Shown one piece after another: positions 28,838-38,850 of a stretch of 64,000 nt of DNA. The stretch lies in assembly GCF_003633775.1 (NCBI RefSeq), contig NZ_RBIN01000007.1:220707-284706 (forward strand), read 5' to 3'. The stretch comes from Kushneria sinocarnis (GTDB lineage Bacteria; Pseudomonadota; Gammaproteobacteria; Pseudomonadales; Halomonadaceae). Each line of letters opens with the position of its first letter. Position 1 is the first letter of the stretch. The translations under genes were made by a program, and so were the position numbers. Below the pieces are notes generated by a model that had not been told where the DNA came from, ran no database searches, and saw only the letters and a list, made by a program, of their open reading frames with translations.

Positions 28838-29476
28838 ATGAGTCGAGTTCGAGTCAAGATCTGTGGCATCACGCGTGAAGAGGATCTCGATACGGCAGTG
28901 GCCGCAGGGGCCGATGCGATCGGCTTCGTGATGTGGCCGGAGAGCGCGCGCGCCATCAGCGTGGAGCACATGATGACGCTCTCTGCCAGGGTGCCGCCGT
29001 TCGTGACCCGGGTGGGCCTGTTCGTCGATCAAAACGCCGAGCTGATCGCTCGCTGTGCCCCCTGGCTGGATCTGCTGCAGTTTCACGGCGATGAGCCGCC
29101 CGAGGCGTGTGAAGCCTACGGCAAGGCCTGGATCAAGGCCGTGCGCATGCGCGAGGAGGTCGATCTCGCCGCTGTCGAACAGCGCTACAGTGCCGCTCAG
29201 GGGCTGTTGCTGGATGCCTTTCGCCCCGGCATGCCGGGAGGAACGGGGGAGACCTTCGACTGGTCGCGGATTCCGCGAACGCTTGCAAAACCTGTTATTC
29301 TCGCCGGTGGTCTGACCCCGGACAACATCGATGCTGCCATCGCTGCCGTACGCCCGTGGGGCGTTGATGTCTCGGGCGGTGTCGAGCGCGAGCGCGGCAT
29401 CAAGGATCCTGCACGGCTGCAGGCTTTCATTCGGAATGTATCAAACAGAGGTGTCACCGGTGAGCCGATACAGTGA
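28838..29476 (+). CDS. trpF: Phosphoribosylanthranilate isomerase
   Basis: A 212-residue TIM-barrel enzyme of tryptophan synthesis. ATG 28838 ([13 protein letters not shown]) is chosen over 28823 because GGGAG at 28828-28832 fits it. Family segments are [56 protein letters not shown] and [10 protein letters not shown], then [14 protein letters not shown]. It is a free-standing trpF, not fused to trpC, as in pseudomonads. Its 3' end overlaps the probable trpB start by 17 bases. Confidence 0.96.
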   Translation: MSRVRVKICGITREEDLDTAVAAGADAIGFVMWPESARAISVEHMMTLSARVPPFVTRVGLFVDQNAELIARCAPWLDLLQFHGDEPPEACEAYGKAWIKAVRMREEVDLAAVEQRYSAAQGLLLDAFRPGMPGGTGETFDWSRIPRTLAKPVILAGGLTPDNIDAAIAAVRPWGVDVSGGVERERGIKDPARLQAFIRNVSNRGVTGEPIQ

Positions 29477-30674
29477 TCTGACCCGACTGCCTGACGCCCG
29501 GGGACGCTACGGCGTTCACGGTGGCCGGTTCGTGTCGGAGACCCTCAGCTTTGCGCTCGAGGAGCTCGAGCGCATTTATGCAGGGCTGAAGGACGACGCC
29601 GAATTTCAGGCGGCCTTCGATTACGATCTGAGCCATTACGTGGGGCGGCCCTCGCCGCTTTATCACGCCTCGCGCTGGTCGAACGAACTGGGTGGGGCGC
29701 AGATCTGGCTCAAGCGCGAGGATCTCAACCACACCGGCGCGCACAAGATCAACAACACCATCGGTCAGGCTCTGCTGGCGAAGAAGTCCGGCAAGCCGCG
29801 GGTGATTGCCGAAACCGGTGCCGGTCAGCATGGTGTTGCCACGGCAACCGTCTGTGCCCGGCTGGGGCTGAAGTGCGAGATCTACATGGGCGCCGAGGAT
29901 GTCGAACGTCAAAAGCTCAATGTCTATCGCATGCGCCTGCTCGGTGCCGAGGTGCACGCTGTCGAATCCGGCTCGCGCACGCTCAAGGATGCCATGAACG
30001 AGGCCCTGCGTGACTGGGTGACCAATGTCGATGATACCTTCTACATCATTGGCACGGTGGCCGGGCCTCACCCCTATCCGGCCATGGTGCGCGACTTCAC
30101 CTCGGTCATCGGACGCGAGGCGCGGCGCCAGTCGCTGGAGCAGATCGGTCACCTGCCCGATGCGCTGGTGGCCTGTGTCGGTGGCGGATCCAATGCCATC
30201 GGCCTGTTCTATCCCTTCATCGAGGACGAGGGCGTGGCCATGTACGGCGTCGAGGCCGGAGGCGAAGGCATCGAAAGCGGCCGCCACGCCGCGCCGCTGG
30301 CCGGCAATGCGCCGCGTGGCGTGCTTCACGGCAATCGCACCTATATCATGTCCGACGAGGGCGGCCAGGTACTCGATACCCACTCCATCTCGGCAGGCCT
30401 GGACTATCCGGGGGTCGGCCCCGAGCATGCGCACTGGAAGGACATTGGCCGGGTCAACTATGTCGTGGCCAATGACGACCAGGTGCTGGAAGCATTCCGT
30501 GAGGTGACGCGCATCGAGGGCATCATGCCGGCACTGGAAACGGCGCACGCACTCGCTCATGCGAAGGTGCTGGCCAGGGAGATGACGCCCGATCAGCACA
30601 TCGTCGTCAATCTTTCCGGGCGTGGCGACAAGGACATTCTGACAGTGGCCAGGATAGATGGTATCGAATTCTGA
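29460..30674 (+). CDS. trpB: Tryptophan synthase beta subunit
   Basis: A 404-residue PLP enzyme that joins indole and serine. The most likely start is GTG 29460 ([10 protein letters not shown]), with AGAGGTG at 29447-29453; an ATG at 29436 is possible. The frame remains open to 29331 inside trpF, but that part is trpF sequence. The PLP lysine is in HTGAHKINN; other blocks are [24 protein letters not shown], the phosphate-binding GGGSNAIG and LSGRGDKD near the C-terminus. Overlap with trpF points to translational coupling. Confidence 0.96.
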   Translation: MSRYSDLTRLPDARGRYGVHGGRFVSETLSFALEELERIYAGLKDDAEFQAAFDYDLSHYVGRPSPLYHASRWSNELGGAQIWLKREDLNHTGAHKINNTIGQALLAKKSGKPRVIAETGAGQHGVATATVCARLGLKCEIYMGAEDVERQKLNVYRMRLLGAEVHAVESGSRTLKDAMNEALRDWVTNVDDTFYIIGTVAGPHPYPAMVRDFTSVIGREARRQSLEQIGHLPDALVACVGGGSNAIGLFYPFIEDEGVAMYGVEAGGEGIESGRHAAPLAGNAPRGVLHGNRTYIMSDEGGQVLDTHSISAGLDYPGVGPEHAHWKDIGRVNYVVANDDQVLEAFREVTRIEGIMPALETAHALAHAKVLAREMTPDQHIVVNLSGRGDKDILTVARIDGIEF

Positions 30675-30684
30675 GAATCGCGGC

Positions 30685-31491
30685 ATGAACCGCATTGACC
30701 AATGCTTCGCTCGCCTGCGCGACGAGTCCCGCAAGGCGCTGATTCCCTATATCACGGCCGGCGACCCGGCGCCGCAGTACACCGCCGAGTTCCTGCACGC
30801 GCTGGTGGAGGCCGGTGCCGACCTGCTGGAAGTGGGGGTGCCGTTTTCCGACCCCATGGCCGATGGCCCGGTGATTCAGAAGGCCTGCGAGCGGGCCCTG
30901 AAACAGGGCACCCGGCTGAGTCACGTGTTCGATATCGTGCGCGAATTCCGGCAAGAGGATACCCGGACACCGATCGTGCTGATGGGCTATCTCAATCCCA
31001 TCGAGCGAATGGGCTATGACACCTTTGCCCGCGAGTGTCGCGCGGCCGGCGTGGATGGGGTGCTGATCGTCGACATGCCTCCGGAGGAAGCCGATGAGCT
31101 CAGCGTGCACCTCAACGAGCACGCGCTGCATGCCGTTTATCTGATCGCTCCGACCACTTCCGATGAGCGCGCAGCGGTCATCGGACGGCATGGCTCCGGC
31201 TATCTCTACTACGTATCGCTCAAGGGTGTGACCGGTTCGGCCAGCATCGATGTCGAGGCCGTTTCCCGTCAGCTCGCGCATCTGCGCCAGTTCAGCGATC
31301 TGCCGCTGTGCGTGGGCTTCGGCATCCGTGATGCGCAGTCGGCAGCGGCCGTGGCGCAGGTGGCCGATGGCGTGATCGTGGGGAGTGCGCTGGTCGGCTT
31401 GATTGCCGACAATGCCGACACCCCCGATGTGATCGCGACCAAGCTGGCGGGTACCCTGGCCGGCATGCGCGAGGCCATGGACCGTACCTGA
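30685..31491 (+). CDS. trpA: Tryptophan synthase alpha subunit
   Basis: A 268-residue TIM-barrel subunit that cleaves indole-3-glycerol phosphate and channels indole to TrpB. ATG 30685 ([11 protein letters not shown]) lies ten bases after the trpB stop. The catalytic Glu is in [19 protein letters not shown], and the catalytic Asp in [22 protein letters not shown] and LCVGFGIRD bind the phosphate. Length equals E. coli TrpA (268). Confidence 0.97.
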   Translation: MNRIDQCFARLRDESRKALIPYITAGDPAPQYTAEFLHALVEAGADLLEVGVPFSDPMADGPVIQKACERALKQGTRLSHVFDIVREFRQEDTRTPIVLMGYLNPIERMGYDTFARECRAAGVDGVLIVDMPPEEADELSVHLNEHALHAVYLIAPTTSDERAAVIGRHGSGYLYYVSLKGVTGSASIDVEAVSRQLAHLRQFSDLPLCVGFGIRDAQSAAAVAQVADGVIVGSALVGLIADNADTPDVIATKLAGTLAGMREAMDRT

Positions 31492-31591
31492 ATCTCCCCG
31501 GCAGTCGCCCGCTTGCGGCTGCCGGCGTCAGTATCCGGTTTCGGCCGGATCAACGCATTCGTTCCAATCGCAACTCCGGAAACCTTTTGCC

Positions 31592-32527
31592 ATGAGCTGG
31601 CTCGACAAGATTGTTCCCTCGATGGGGCGCACCCAGCGCACCGATCGTCGCAACAGCATCCCCGATGGCCTGTGGCGCAAGTGTCCCAGCTGTGAAGCGG
31701 TGCTCTACCGTCCCGAGCTGGAGCGTCACCACAATGTCTGTCCCAAGTGCGATCACCACCTGCGCCTTGGGGCCCGCAAGCGTCTGGGCTGGTTCCTTGA
31801 TGAAGCGGGCCGCGAAGAGATCGCTCCGAATCTGGAACCGGTCGATCGCCTGCGCTTTCGCGACTCCAAGAAGTACAAGGATCGTCTGGCCAGCGCCCAG
31901 AAGAGTACCGAAGAGAACGATGCCCTGGTCGCCATGCGCGGGACCGTCGATGGTCTGCCGGTGGTGGCCGTGGCCTTCGAGTTCTCCTTCATGGGCGGCT
32001 CGATGGGCAGTGTGGTGGGCGAGAAGTTTGCCCAGGCGGCTACCATGGCGCGGGAACAGCGCTGCCCGCTGGTCTGTTTTTCCGCCAGTGGCGGTGCGCG
32101 CATGCAGGAAGCACTGTTTTCGCTGATGCAGATGGCCAAGACCTCGGCGGCGCTGGAACGGCTGCGCCAGAGCGGCGTGCCCTATGTGTCGGTGCTGACC
32201 GATCCGGTCTTCGGCGGTGTTTCGGCTTCGCTGGCGATGCTCGGGGATCTCAACATTGCCGAGCCCGGCGCGCTGATCGGCTTCGCCGGCCCCCGGGTCA
32301 TCGAGCAGACCGTGCGCGAAAAGCTGCCGGAGGGCTTCCAGCGCAGTGAGTTCCTGCTCGAACATGGCACGGTCGACATGATCCTGCATCGTCAGGACAT
32401 GCGTGATCGGCTGGGGAGCCTGATGCGCAAGCTTACCCACCAGCCCGAGCCCGAGCCCAGTGAGTCCGAGGGGAGCAGCGCGACTGTCTCGACCTTCGAT
32501 GGCGGTGAGGCAGACACCAGCGAATGA
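31592..32527 (+). CDS. accD: Acetyl-CoA carboxylase carboxyltransferase subunit beta
   Basis: A 311-residue subunit that, with AccA, transfers carboxyl from biotin to acetyl-CoA at the start of fatty acid synthesis. A four-cysteine zinc ribbon (CPSCEAVLY ... [10 protein letters not shown]) lies at about residues 27-50. The crotonase-like core has [28 protein letters not shown] and [17 protein letters not shown] Glu/Ser-rich tail follows the conserved domain. Its stop overlaps the folC start by four bases (ATGA). Confidence 0.97.
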   Translation: MSWLDKIVPSMGRTQRTDRRNSIPDGLWRKCPSCEAVLYRPELERHHNVCPKCDHHLRLGARKRLGWFLDEAGREEIAPNLEPVDRLRFRDSKKYKDRLASAQKSTEENDALVAMRGTVDGLPVVAVAFEFSFMGGSMGSVVGEKFAQAATMAREQRCPLVCFSASGGARMQEALFSLMQMAKTSAALERLRQSGVPYVSVLTDPVFGGVSASLAMLGDLNIAEPGALIGFAGPRVIEQTVREKLPEGFQRSEFLLEHGTVDMILHRQDMRDRLGSLMRKLTHQPEPEPSESEGSSATVSTFDGGEADTSE

Positions 32528-33795
32528 CCGACCCAACCCTGGCGCAATGGCTGAGCGACCTCGAACAGCGCCATCCGGTGAGTATCGAGCTCGGCCTCGA
32601 GCGGGTGGGAGCGGTCGCCGAGCGGCTCGGCCTGACCCGTGCGCCGATCGCCGGCCGGGTCATTACCGTCGCCGGCACCAATGGCAAGGGGTCGACGGTG
32701 GCCATGATCGAAGGCGTGGCCCGGGCCCACGGGCTGACCACGGCGGCCTATACCTCGCCGCATCTGCAGCGTTTCAACGAGCGTCTGGCGCTGTCCGGCC
32801 GGGAACTGGCGGACGAGAGCTGGGTCCGCGCGCTGGAAACCGTGGAGCGGGCCCGCGACGAGACCCGCCTGACCTATTTCGAGATGACCACGCTGGCGGC
32901 ACTGTGGCTGATTGCCGAGCAGCAGCCGGCGCTGGCCGTGCTGGAAGTGGGACTCGGCGGTCGGCTCGATGCGGTCAATGTCATTGATGCCGATGTCGCG
33001 GTGATCACCACGATTGCCCACGACCACGCGGCCTTTCTGGGCGATGATCTGGCCGGAATCGGGCGGGAAAAGGCCGGCATCATGCGCGCCGGTCGTCCGG
33101 TGGTACTGGGCAGTCGCGACATGGTGGACTCGGTCGTGCAGCATGCCGAAGGGCTGCCCGTTGCCGGGTGCCACCGGCTGGGTCGTGAGTTCGACTGCAG
33201 TATCGACACCCGTATGGCAGGGTGGCGGTGGCAGGGCGATGCCTCGCGACCGGTGCTGGCCGATCTGCCCGACCCCGGCTTGCCGCTGGATAATGCCGCC
33301 ACCGCACTGCAGGCGCTGCACTGTGCCGGCGTGCCGCTTGTGCAGGCGCAGGTACAGGCGGCCCTGAACGGCATCGAGCTGCCCGGGCGCATGCAGTGGC
33401 ATGATCGCTGGTGTCTGGATGTCGCCCACAATCCGCATGCTGCGCTACATGTGGCGCAGCGCTTGCAGCAGCGTCCGGCAGTGAAGCGGTTGGCACTGCT
33501 GGGGATGCTGGCTGACAAGGATATCGAGGGCGTGGTGAGCGCTCTGGCACCGGTGGTCGACGAATGGCTGATTACCGGGCTCGAAGGCCCCCGCGCCCTG
33601 AGCGCCGAACAGCTGGCCGAGCGGGTAACCCGTGCAGGTGGCCGGCTCCGGGAACAAACCGATCAGCCCGCTGCCGGAGTGCAATGGTTGCGCGATCACG
33701 CGGATGAATACGATGAAGCGCTGATCTGTGGTTCATTCCTGACCGTGGGGGCAGCGCTGGCGGCCATGGTCGAGGAGAGGGAGAAATCTGCATGA
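32524..33795 (+). CDS. folC: Folylpolyglutamate synthase / dihydrofolate synthase
   Basis: A 423-residue Mur-ligase-family enzyme that makes dihydrofolate and lengthens its glutamate tail. The ATP P-loop is [50 protein letters not shown] with the metal/His site and LDVAHNPHA are family blocks. It overlaps both accD and the SPOR gene by four bases, so accD-folC-dedD-cvpA form a tightly coupled run. Length agrees with E. coli FolC (422). Confidence 0.96.
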   Translation: MTDPTLAQWLSDLEQRHPVSIELGLERVGAVAERLGLTRAPIAGRVITVAGTNGKGSTVAMIEGVARAHGLTTAAYTSPHLQRFNERLALSGRELADESWVRALETVERARDETRLTYFEMTTLAALWLIAEQQPALAVLEVGLGGRLDAVNVIDADVAVITTIAHDHAAFLGDDLAGIGREKAGIMRAGRPVVLGSRDMVDSVVQHAEGLPVAGCHRLGREFDCSIDTRMAGWRWQGDASRPVLADLPDPGLPLDNAATALQALHCAGVPLVQAQVQAALNGIELPGRMQWHDRWCLDVAHNPHAALHVAQRLQQRPAVKRLALLGMLADKDIEGVVSALAPVVDEWLITGLEGPRALSAEQLAERVTRAGGRLREQTDQPAAGVQWLRDHADEYDEALICGSFLTVGAALAAMVEEREKSA

Positions 33796-34520
33796 AGTAT
33801 GGCAAGCGCGAGCGCATTGTCGGAGCAGTCATCATCATTGCGGTGGCCGTGATCGTGCTGCCGATGCTGTTCGGCGACCCCGAGCCGCGTGATCAGGGGC
33901 CGTCGCCGACCATGACCATCGAACAGCCGATCGATGTGCAGCGTGACGATGTCCAGAGCCCCGAATCGCCGCTCGACGAGCGTCAGGCCGCGCAGGGCGG
34001 CAATCAGTCTCCGGCGCCCCAGCCGGACAGCCGGCCGCAGCAGGGCAATCCGCAGGCCTCGCAGAGCTCGCAGCTGCTGCCTTCCTCGCCCGGCAACGGG
34101 CAGTCCGGCTCGCCTGCCGATCGTGAAGGTGCGCCCTCGGGTACGGCGGAGCGTCAGTCGGCAGCGCCGACCGAGCAGCCGGCCGGGCGTGATTCATCTG
34201 CCGAGACCGCATCGCAGCAGTCAGGCTCCTCCGAGCCGCAGCAGGAGAGCGACGATCCCATCATGAACGCGGCCAATCGCGGCAGCGGCAGTGGTGGCTG
34301 GGCCGTGCAGGCCGGCAGTTTCGGCAAGGCGGATAACGCCGATCGGCTGGTCAGCAGGCTCAAGGACCTGGGCTTCGATGCCTACCAGAAGGCCCGCAAC
34401 GATCTGCAGACCGTCTATGTGGGACCCTACAACTCTTCCGAAGCCGGTGAGCAGGCGCGCACCCAGCTTCAGCAGCGGGCCAACATCAAGGGCCTCGTTG
34501 TGCGCCGAGACGAACAGTAA
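33792..34520 (+). CDS. SPOR-domain protein (DedD-like)
   Basis: A 242-residue inner-membrane protein. A short cytoplasmic start ([11 protein letters not shown]) precedes one transmembrane helix (AVIIIAVAVIVLPMLFG, about residues 11-28). A long Gln/Ser/Pro-rich linker follows, and the SPOR domain occupies the last 75 residues (GGWAVQAGSFGKADNADRL ... VYVGPYNSSEAGEQAR). SPOR domains bind glycan strands lacking stem peptides at the septum; DedD of E. coli has the same topology and helps cell division. The folC-dedD-cvpA-purF order supports the assignment. Its TAA shares a base with the cvpA ATG. Confidence 0.9.
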   Translation: MKYGKRERIVGAVIIIAVAVIVLPMLFGDPEPRDQGPSPTMTIEQPIDVQRDDVQSPESPLDERQAAQGGNQSPAPQPDSRPQQGNPQASQSSQLLPSSPGNGQSGSPADREGAPSGTAERQSAAPTEQPAGRDSSAETASQQSGSSEPQQESDDPIMNAANRGSGSGGWAVQAGSFGKADNADRLVSRLKDLGFDAYQKARNDLQTVYVGPYNSSEAGEQARTQLQQRANIKGLVVRRDEQ

Positions 34521-35116
34521 TGAGCTGGACCTGGGTCGATGGCGTTATTGCCGCGATCCTGCTGATGTCCACGCTGTCAGGCGCCATGCGCGGCTTCATT
34601 CGCGCCGCGCTGGGCCTGGCCGCGTGGATAGCGGCGCTGATTGCAGCCTCCCGCTATGCCGGTCGGGCCGGCGAGCTGCTGCGCGATCATGTTGCCAACA
34701 GCGACATTCGGCTGGCGATCGGCTTCGTACTGGTGGTATTGGTGGTGGTCATCGCGACCGGTATCGTCATTCGGGTGCTGCACGCTCTGATCGAGTGGGT
34801 TGGCATGGGCCCCTTCAACCGTCTGCTGGGCGCGCTGTTCGGACTGTTGCGGGGTGGAGCCATCGTGGTGCTGCTGATGGCGGTGGCCGCACTCTCGCCG
34901 ATGCAGCTGAGCACTGCCTGGCAGCAGTCGGTGCTGCTGCCGGTGGTGCTGGATCTGCGCGATGCGGCACTGGCGCGCTTTGCACCCGATACGGGAGATC
35001 GGTATCGTCAGCGCGCGCTCGAACTGCTGAAGCAGGGAGGTGCGCCACTGACCCGGCCGCCCCCGGAACGTGCCATGCCGCCTTCTGCAGAGAGTAACGG
35101 GACCCGACTGCAGTAA
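34520..35116 (+). CDS. cvpA: CvpA family inner-membrane protein
   Basis: A 198-residue protein with about four hydrophobic helices, starting WTWVDGVIAAILLMSTLSGAMRGFIRAALGLAAW, the CvpA signature. E. coli CvpA was named for a role in colicin V production and lies just upstream of purF, as here. Its molecular activity is not established. The C-terminal tail after about residue 160 is hydrophilic. The start overlaps the SPOR gene stop. Confidence 0.93.
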   Translation: MSWTWVDGVIAAILLMSTLSGAMRGFIRAALGLAAWIAALIAASRYAGRAGELLRDHVANSDIRLAIGFVLVVLVVVIATGIVIRVLHALIEWVGMGPFNRLLGALFGLLRGGAIVVLLMAVAALSPMQLSTAWQQSVLLPVVLDLRDAALARFAPDTGDRYRQRALELLKQGGAPLTRPPPERAMPPSAESNGTRLQ

Positions 35117-35171
35117 ACGACCTGCGCGATGCCTGATGCAGGTATCGCAGCGCTAGCGAGGTGAAGACCGA

Positions 35172-36689
35172 ATGTGCGGAATCGTGGGCCTGATGGCCAA
35201 CTCAATGGTGAATCAGGCGGTCTATGATGCCCTGACCGTGATGCAGCACCGCGGTCAGGACGCCGCCGGGATGATGACCTGGGATGAAGGGCGCTTCCTG
35301 TTGCGCAAGAGCAACGGGCTGGTACGCGACGTCTTCCATACCCGACACATGAAACGGCTGAGAGGCAACATCGGCATTGGTCATGTCCGCTATCCGACGG
35401 CCGGTTCCTCCAGCGAGGCCGAGTCCCAGCCCTTTTATGTCAACTCCCCCTATGGCATGGCGCTGGTACACAACGGCAACCTGACCAACTCCGATCAGCT
35501 GGTTCAGGAGCTGTTCAAGACCGATCTGCGCCATATCAACACCAGTTCGGATTCCGAAGTCCTGCTCAATGTCTTCGCCCATGAACTGGGCAAGCAGGGG
35601 CATCAGCTCGACGCCGAGGATATCTTCGATGCCATCCGGCGGGTGCATCGTCGCTGCAAGGGTGGCTACGCGGCGGTGGCCATCATCAACGGCCAGGGGC
35701 TGGTTGCCTTTCGCGATCCGCACGGCATCCGCCCGGTGGTCTTCGGCAAGCGCGAGACCCCGGACGGGCCGGAATACATGATCGCCTCGGAGTCGGTGGC
35801 ACTGGATGTGGCCGGTTTCGAGATGATTCGCGATCTGGCGCCGGGTGAAGCCGTCTTCATCGACCTGCAGCGTCAGGTGCATACCCAGCGCTGCGCCGAG
35901 AATACCCGGCTGACGCCCTGCATCTTCGAGTATGTCTATCTGGCCCGGCCGGATTCGATTCTCGATGGTGCCAACGTCTACTGGACGCGAATGCGGATGG
36001 GCCAGAAGCTGGCGGCCAAGATCGAGCGCGAGTGGGCCGATCATGATATCGATGTAGTCATTCCGATCCCCGATACCAGCCGGACCGCTGCACTCGAGCT
36101 GGCGCAGCATCTGGGGGTCACCTACCGCGAAGGGTTCATGAAGAACCGCTATATCGGTCGGACCTTCATCATGCCCGGCCAGACCCTGCGCAAGAAGTCG
36201 GTGCGTCAGAAGCTCAACGCCATCGACATCGAGTTCCAGGACAAGAACGTGCTGCTGGTCGATGACTCGATCGTGCGGGGAACGACCTGCAACGAGATCA
36301 TCCAGATGGCGCGTGAAGCAGGCGCGCGCAATGTCTACTTTGCCTCTGCGGCGCCGGCAGTGCGCTATCCCAATGTCTACGGCATCGACATGCCGGTGGC
36401 AATGGAGCTGATCGCACATGATCGCAGTGAAGAGGATGTGGCGCACCTGATCGGTGCCGATCGCCTGATCTATCAGGATCTCGATGATCTCAGGGCCGCC
36501 GTGAGCGAGATCAATCCGGAACTGAGCGAATTCGACTGTTCGGTCTTCGATGGCCGCTATGTCACCGGCGATATCGATCCGGACTATCTGGCCCGCCTTG
36601 AGATCGCGCGCAGTGATGCGGCCCGTCAGCAGGAGGCCAGCGATCATGCGCTGGTGGATCTGCACAACGACACCGAAGAGATCGAATGA
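35172..36689 (+). CDS. purF: Amidophosphoribosyltransferase
   Basis: A 505-residue enzyme that makes 5-phosphoribosylamine from PRPP and glutamine, the first committed step of purine synthesis. After Met removal, Cys2 (MCGIVGLM) is the glutaminase nucleophile. [16 protein letters not shown] and HNGNLTN belong to the N-terminal glutaminase domain. The phosphoribosyltransferase domain holds [24 protein letters not shown] and the PRPP loop [25 protein letters not shown] precedes the ATG. Length equals E. coli PurF (505). Confidence 0.98.
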   Translation: MCGIVGLMANSMVNQAVYDALTVMQHRGQDAAGMMTWDEGRFLLRKSNGLVRDVFHTRHMKRLRGNIGIGHVRYPTAGSSSEAESQPFYVNSPYGMALVHNGNLTNSDQLVQELFKTDLRHINTSSDSEVLLNVFAHELGKQGHQLDAEDIFDAIRRVHRRCKGGYAAVAIINGQGLVAFRDPHGIRPVVFGKRETPDGPEYMIASESVALDVAGFEMIRDLAPGEAVFIDLQRQVHTQRCAENTRLTPCIFEYVYLARPDSILDGANVYWTRMRMGQKLAAKIEREWADHDIDVVIPIPDTSRTAALELAQHLGVTYREGFMKNRYIGRTFIMPGQTLRKKSVRQKLNAIDIEFQDKNVLLVDDSIVRGTTCNEIIQMAREAGARNVYFASAAPAVRYPNVYGIDMPVAMELIAHDRSEEDVAHLIGADRLIYQDLDDLRAAVSEINPELSEFDCSVFDGRYVTGDIDPDYLARLEIARSDAARQQEASDHALVDLHNDTEEIE

Positions 36690-36697
36690 CCCACGTC

Positions 36698-36717
36698 GGG
36701 TCGGCAGCCGCCGACCC
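36698..36717 (+). repeat. Hairpin between purF and metZ
   Basis: GGGTCGGC (36698-36705) pairs perfectly with GCCGACCC (36710-36717) around AGCC. No T-run follows, so it is more likely an mRNA stem than an intrinsic terminator. I could not match it to a known S-adenosylmethionine riboswitch. Confidence 0.55.
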
Positions 36718-36743
36718 GCTGACGCTAGCGAACGAGGCCGTTC

Positions 36744-37928
36744 ATGCAAGATGATGAGCCACTCTGGCATCCCGATACCCTGGCCATCCGCGCCGGCCAT
36801 CAGCGTACCGGTGAGCAGGAGCATTCCGAGCCGATCTTTCCGACGTCGAGCTTTGTCTATGCCAGCGCCGCCGAGGCGGCCCGGAAGTTCACGGGGGAAG
36901 AAGCGGGGAATGTCTATTCTCGCTTTACCAACCCCACCGTGCAGACCTTCGAAACCAGGCTGGCGGCCATGGAAGGTGGCGAGCGCTGCGTGGCCACGGC
37001 ATCCGGCATGGCGGCCATCATGTCGCTGGTACTGGGGCTGCTGGAAGCAGGCGACGAGATCGTGGCCTCGCGTTCGCTGTTCGGCTCGACCGTCAGTCTG
37101 TTCGACAAGTATTTCGGCAAGTTCGGTGTGGTGACCCGCTTTGTCGAGCTTTCCGATCTTCAGGCCTGGCAGGAGGCCATTACCCCGCGCACCCGGCTGC
37201 TGTTCGCGGAGACGCCTTCCAATCCGCTCTCCGAGCTGGTGGATATTGAGGCACTGGCTAACATCGCCCATCAGGCCGATGCCTGGCTTGCAATCGACAA
37301 CTGCTTCTGTACCCCGGCCCTGCAGCGCCCCTTCGAACTGGGGGCGGACCTGGTGGTGCACTCGGCGACCAAGTATCTCGACGGGCAGGGGCGTGCCGTG
37401 GGCGGCGCCGTGGTGGGTCCCGAAGCCCTGCTCAAGGAGGTGCACGGCGTGGTACGCACCTGCGGCCCCTGCATGAGTCCGTTCAACGCCTGGATCTTTA
37501 CCAAGGGGCTGGAGACGCTGGGCCTTCGCATGCGGGCCCACTGCGATAACGCCCTGCATCTGGCGCGCTGGCTGGAAGCCCATCCGAAGGTGGCACGGGT
37601 TTACTACAGTGGGCTGGAGAATCACCCCCAGCATGCGCTGGCCCGGCGTCAGCAGCAGGGCTTCGGCGCGGTACTGGGCTTCGAGGTCGAGGGCGGCCGC
37701 GCGGCTGCCTGGTCGGTAATTGATGCCTGTCGGCTGCTGTCGATTACCGGCAACCTCGGCGATACCAAGACCACCATCACCCATCCGGCCACCACCACGC
37801 ATGGCCGGCTCAGCGATGAGCAGAAAGCCGCGGCCGGCATCGGCGAAGGGCTGATCCGGATTGCCGTGGGGCTGGAGCATCAGGAGGATCTGCAGCGCGA
37901 TCTGGCGAGCGGTCTCGATCGGCTGTAA
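36744..37928 (+). CDS. metZ: O-succinylhomoserine sulfhydrylase
   Basis: A 394-residue PLP enzyme of the Cys/Met metabolism family that makes homocysteine directly from O-succinylhomoserine and sulfide. The PLP lysine is in VVHSATKYLDGQG; other blocks are SRFTNPTVQTFETRLAAMEGG, ATASGMAAIMSLVLGLL, FAETPSNPLSELVDI and the C-terminal SITGNLGDTKTTITHPATTTH. The purF-metZ order matches Pseudomonas. Cystathionine gamma-synthase relatives are similar, but the context supports MetZ. Confidence 0.94.
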   Translation: MQDDEPLWHPDTLAIRAGHQRTGEQEHSEPIFPTSSFVYASAAEAARKFTGEEAGNVYSRFTNPTVQTFETRLAAMEGGERCVATASGMAAIMSLVLGLLEAGDEIVASRSLFGSTVSLFDKYFGKFGVVTRFVELSDLQAWQEAITPRTRLLFAETPSNPLSELVDIEALANIAHQADAWLAIDNCFCTPALQRPFELGADLVVHSATKYLDGQGRAVGGAVVGPEALLKEVHGVVRTCGPCMSPFNAWIFTKGLETLGLRMRAHCDNALHLARWLEAHPKVARVYYSGLENHPQHALARRQQQGFGAVLGFEVEGGRAAAWSVIDACRLLSITGNLGDTKTTITHPATTTHGRLSDEQKAAAGIGEGLIRIAVGLEHQEDLQRDLASGLDRL

Positions 37929-38102
37929 GCCTCCCGGTGGCTCGCGGCACGGGCAGACGCCGGCCAGGCCTGCCCCTTTCACGGGCCGGGCAGCGGATGA
38001 CATGCCGGCCCCCGGCATGGCACAAACGCAGACAGAACAGTCACCATGACATGGTCGCAGCGTTCGAGTCGGTCATGTCCCGGATGCGATCGGAGGAGTG
38101 GC

Positions 38103-38435
38103 ATGTCACTGAGTGCAGGCGTACGCAGGCGAAGGCGTGTCATGGCGGTGCTGCTGTCAGCCGGCACCGTGGTGGCAGGCGTCACGGGATGCACTACCCC
38201 GGTCGACTCGTCGACGGCTGATGACGGCGATGCTGCAGCGGACAGGCACGCCTTTGAAGTACATGACCGGGATGGCGATGACCGACTCTCGCCGCTGGAG
38301 CTCGAGCAGGCCGGGCTGGGCGAGCAGTGGCATGTGTTCGATCGTGATGGCAGCGGTGCCGTTTCCTTCCCCGAGTTTCGTCGTGGTCTTGCCGATCCGG
38401 AAGTGCGCCAGCGGGGCGATGAAGTGCGGCGATGA
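38103..38435 (+). CDS. EF-hand lipoprotein 1
   Basis: A 110-residue exported lipoprotein. ATG 38103 follows GGAGGAG; the open frame upstream of it is not needed. The signal peptide has a run of arginines (VRRRRRV), a hydrophobic core and the lipobox GVTGC near residue 30. Two calcium-binding EF-hand loops follow: DRDGDDRLSPLE and DRDGSGAVSFPEF, both with acidic residues at loop positions 1, 3 and 12 or close to it. It should be lipid-anchored in the envelope and may bind Ca2+. The next gene encodes a second protein of the same design, suggesting a duplicated pair. Confidence 0.8.
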   Translation: MSLSAGVRRRRRVMAVLLSAGTVVAGVTGCTTPVDSSTADDGDAAADRHAFEVHDRDGDDRLSPLELEQAGLGEQWHVFDRDGSGAVSFPEFRRGLADPEVRQRGDEVRR

Positions 38436-38529
38436 GGTGCGGCGCCAGGTCCGATCCACGTTCCGGCATGGCAGCCGGCGCCGAAAGAGGCGATCCTTGA
38501 GCGATCGGTAACTCTGGAGCGCACATGCC

Positions 38530-38808
38530 ATGAACGTGAAGTCGGGAGTCCTGCTATTGACCGGTCTGCTGCTGCTGGAGGGCTGTGCCGGCAGTGCCCC
38601 CTCATCCCGGGCGCGCGTCGGGGACCCGGGCGCCACCTTCGGTCAGGTCGATCTCAATGGCAATGGGCTGATCTCGCAGCAGGAGTTCGATGCCTCGGGA
38701 CTGCCCCAGAGCTGGCGCCAGGTGGATCTGGACAGCAACGGCTACATCGATCAGGATGAATACCGCCGGGTGTATGGTCCCAGTGCACTCGATCTGCACC
38801 ACGATTAG
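38530..38808 (+). CDS. EF-hand lipoprotein 2
   Basis: A 92-residue exported lipoprotein with signal core VLLLTGLLLL and lipobox LEGC at about residue 19. Two EF-hand loops are clear: DLNGNGLISQQEF and DLDSNGYIDQDEY, both with good calcium-ligand spacing. It lies 94 bases after the other EF-hand lipoprotein in the same orientation. Function is unknown; similar small EF-hand proteins occur in marine and halophilic gammaproteobacteria. The ribosome site (GGAG) is about 13 bases upstream, a little far. Confidence 0.8.
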   Translation: MNVKSGVLLLTGLLLLEGCAGSAPSSRARVGDPGATFGQVDLNGNGLISQQEFDASGLPQSWRQVDLDSNGYIDQDEYRRVYGPSALDLHHD

Positions 38809-38850
38809 CAGATTGCCGGCCGGCCGCCGGAAACCGACGGCCGGAGCGGT

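Noticed and set aside
36698..36717. Possible methionine-related riboswitch before metZ
   Set aside because: Only one simple stem is visible in a 54-base gap, too short for the known SAM riboswitch classes.
35202..38018. A 938-residue open frame on the minus strand opposite purF and metZ
   Set aside because: It is a high-GC antisense shadow: purF and metZ on the plus strand have clear family motifs, and the antisense product has no recognisable domain.
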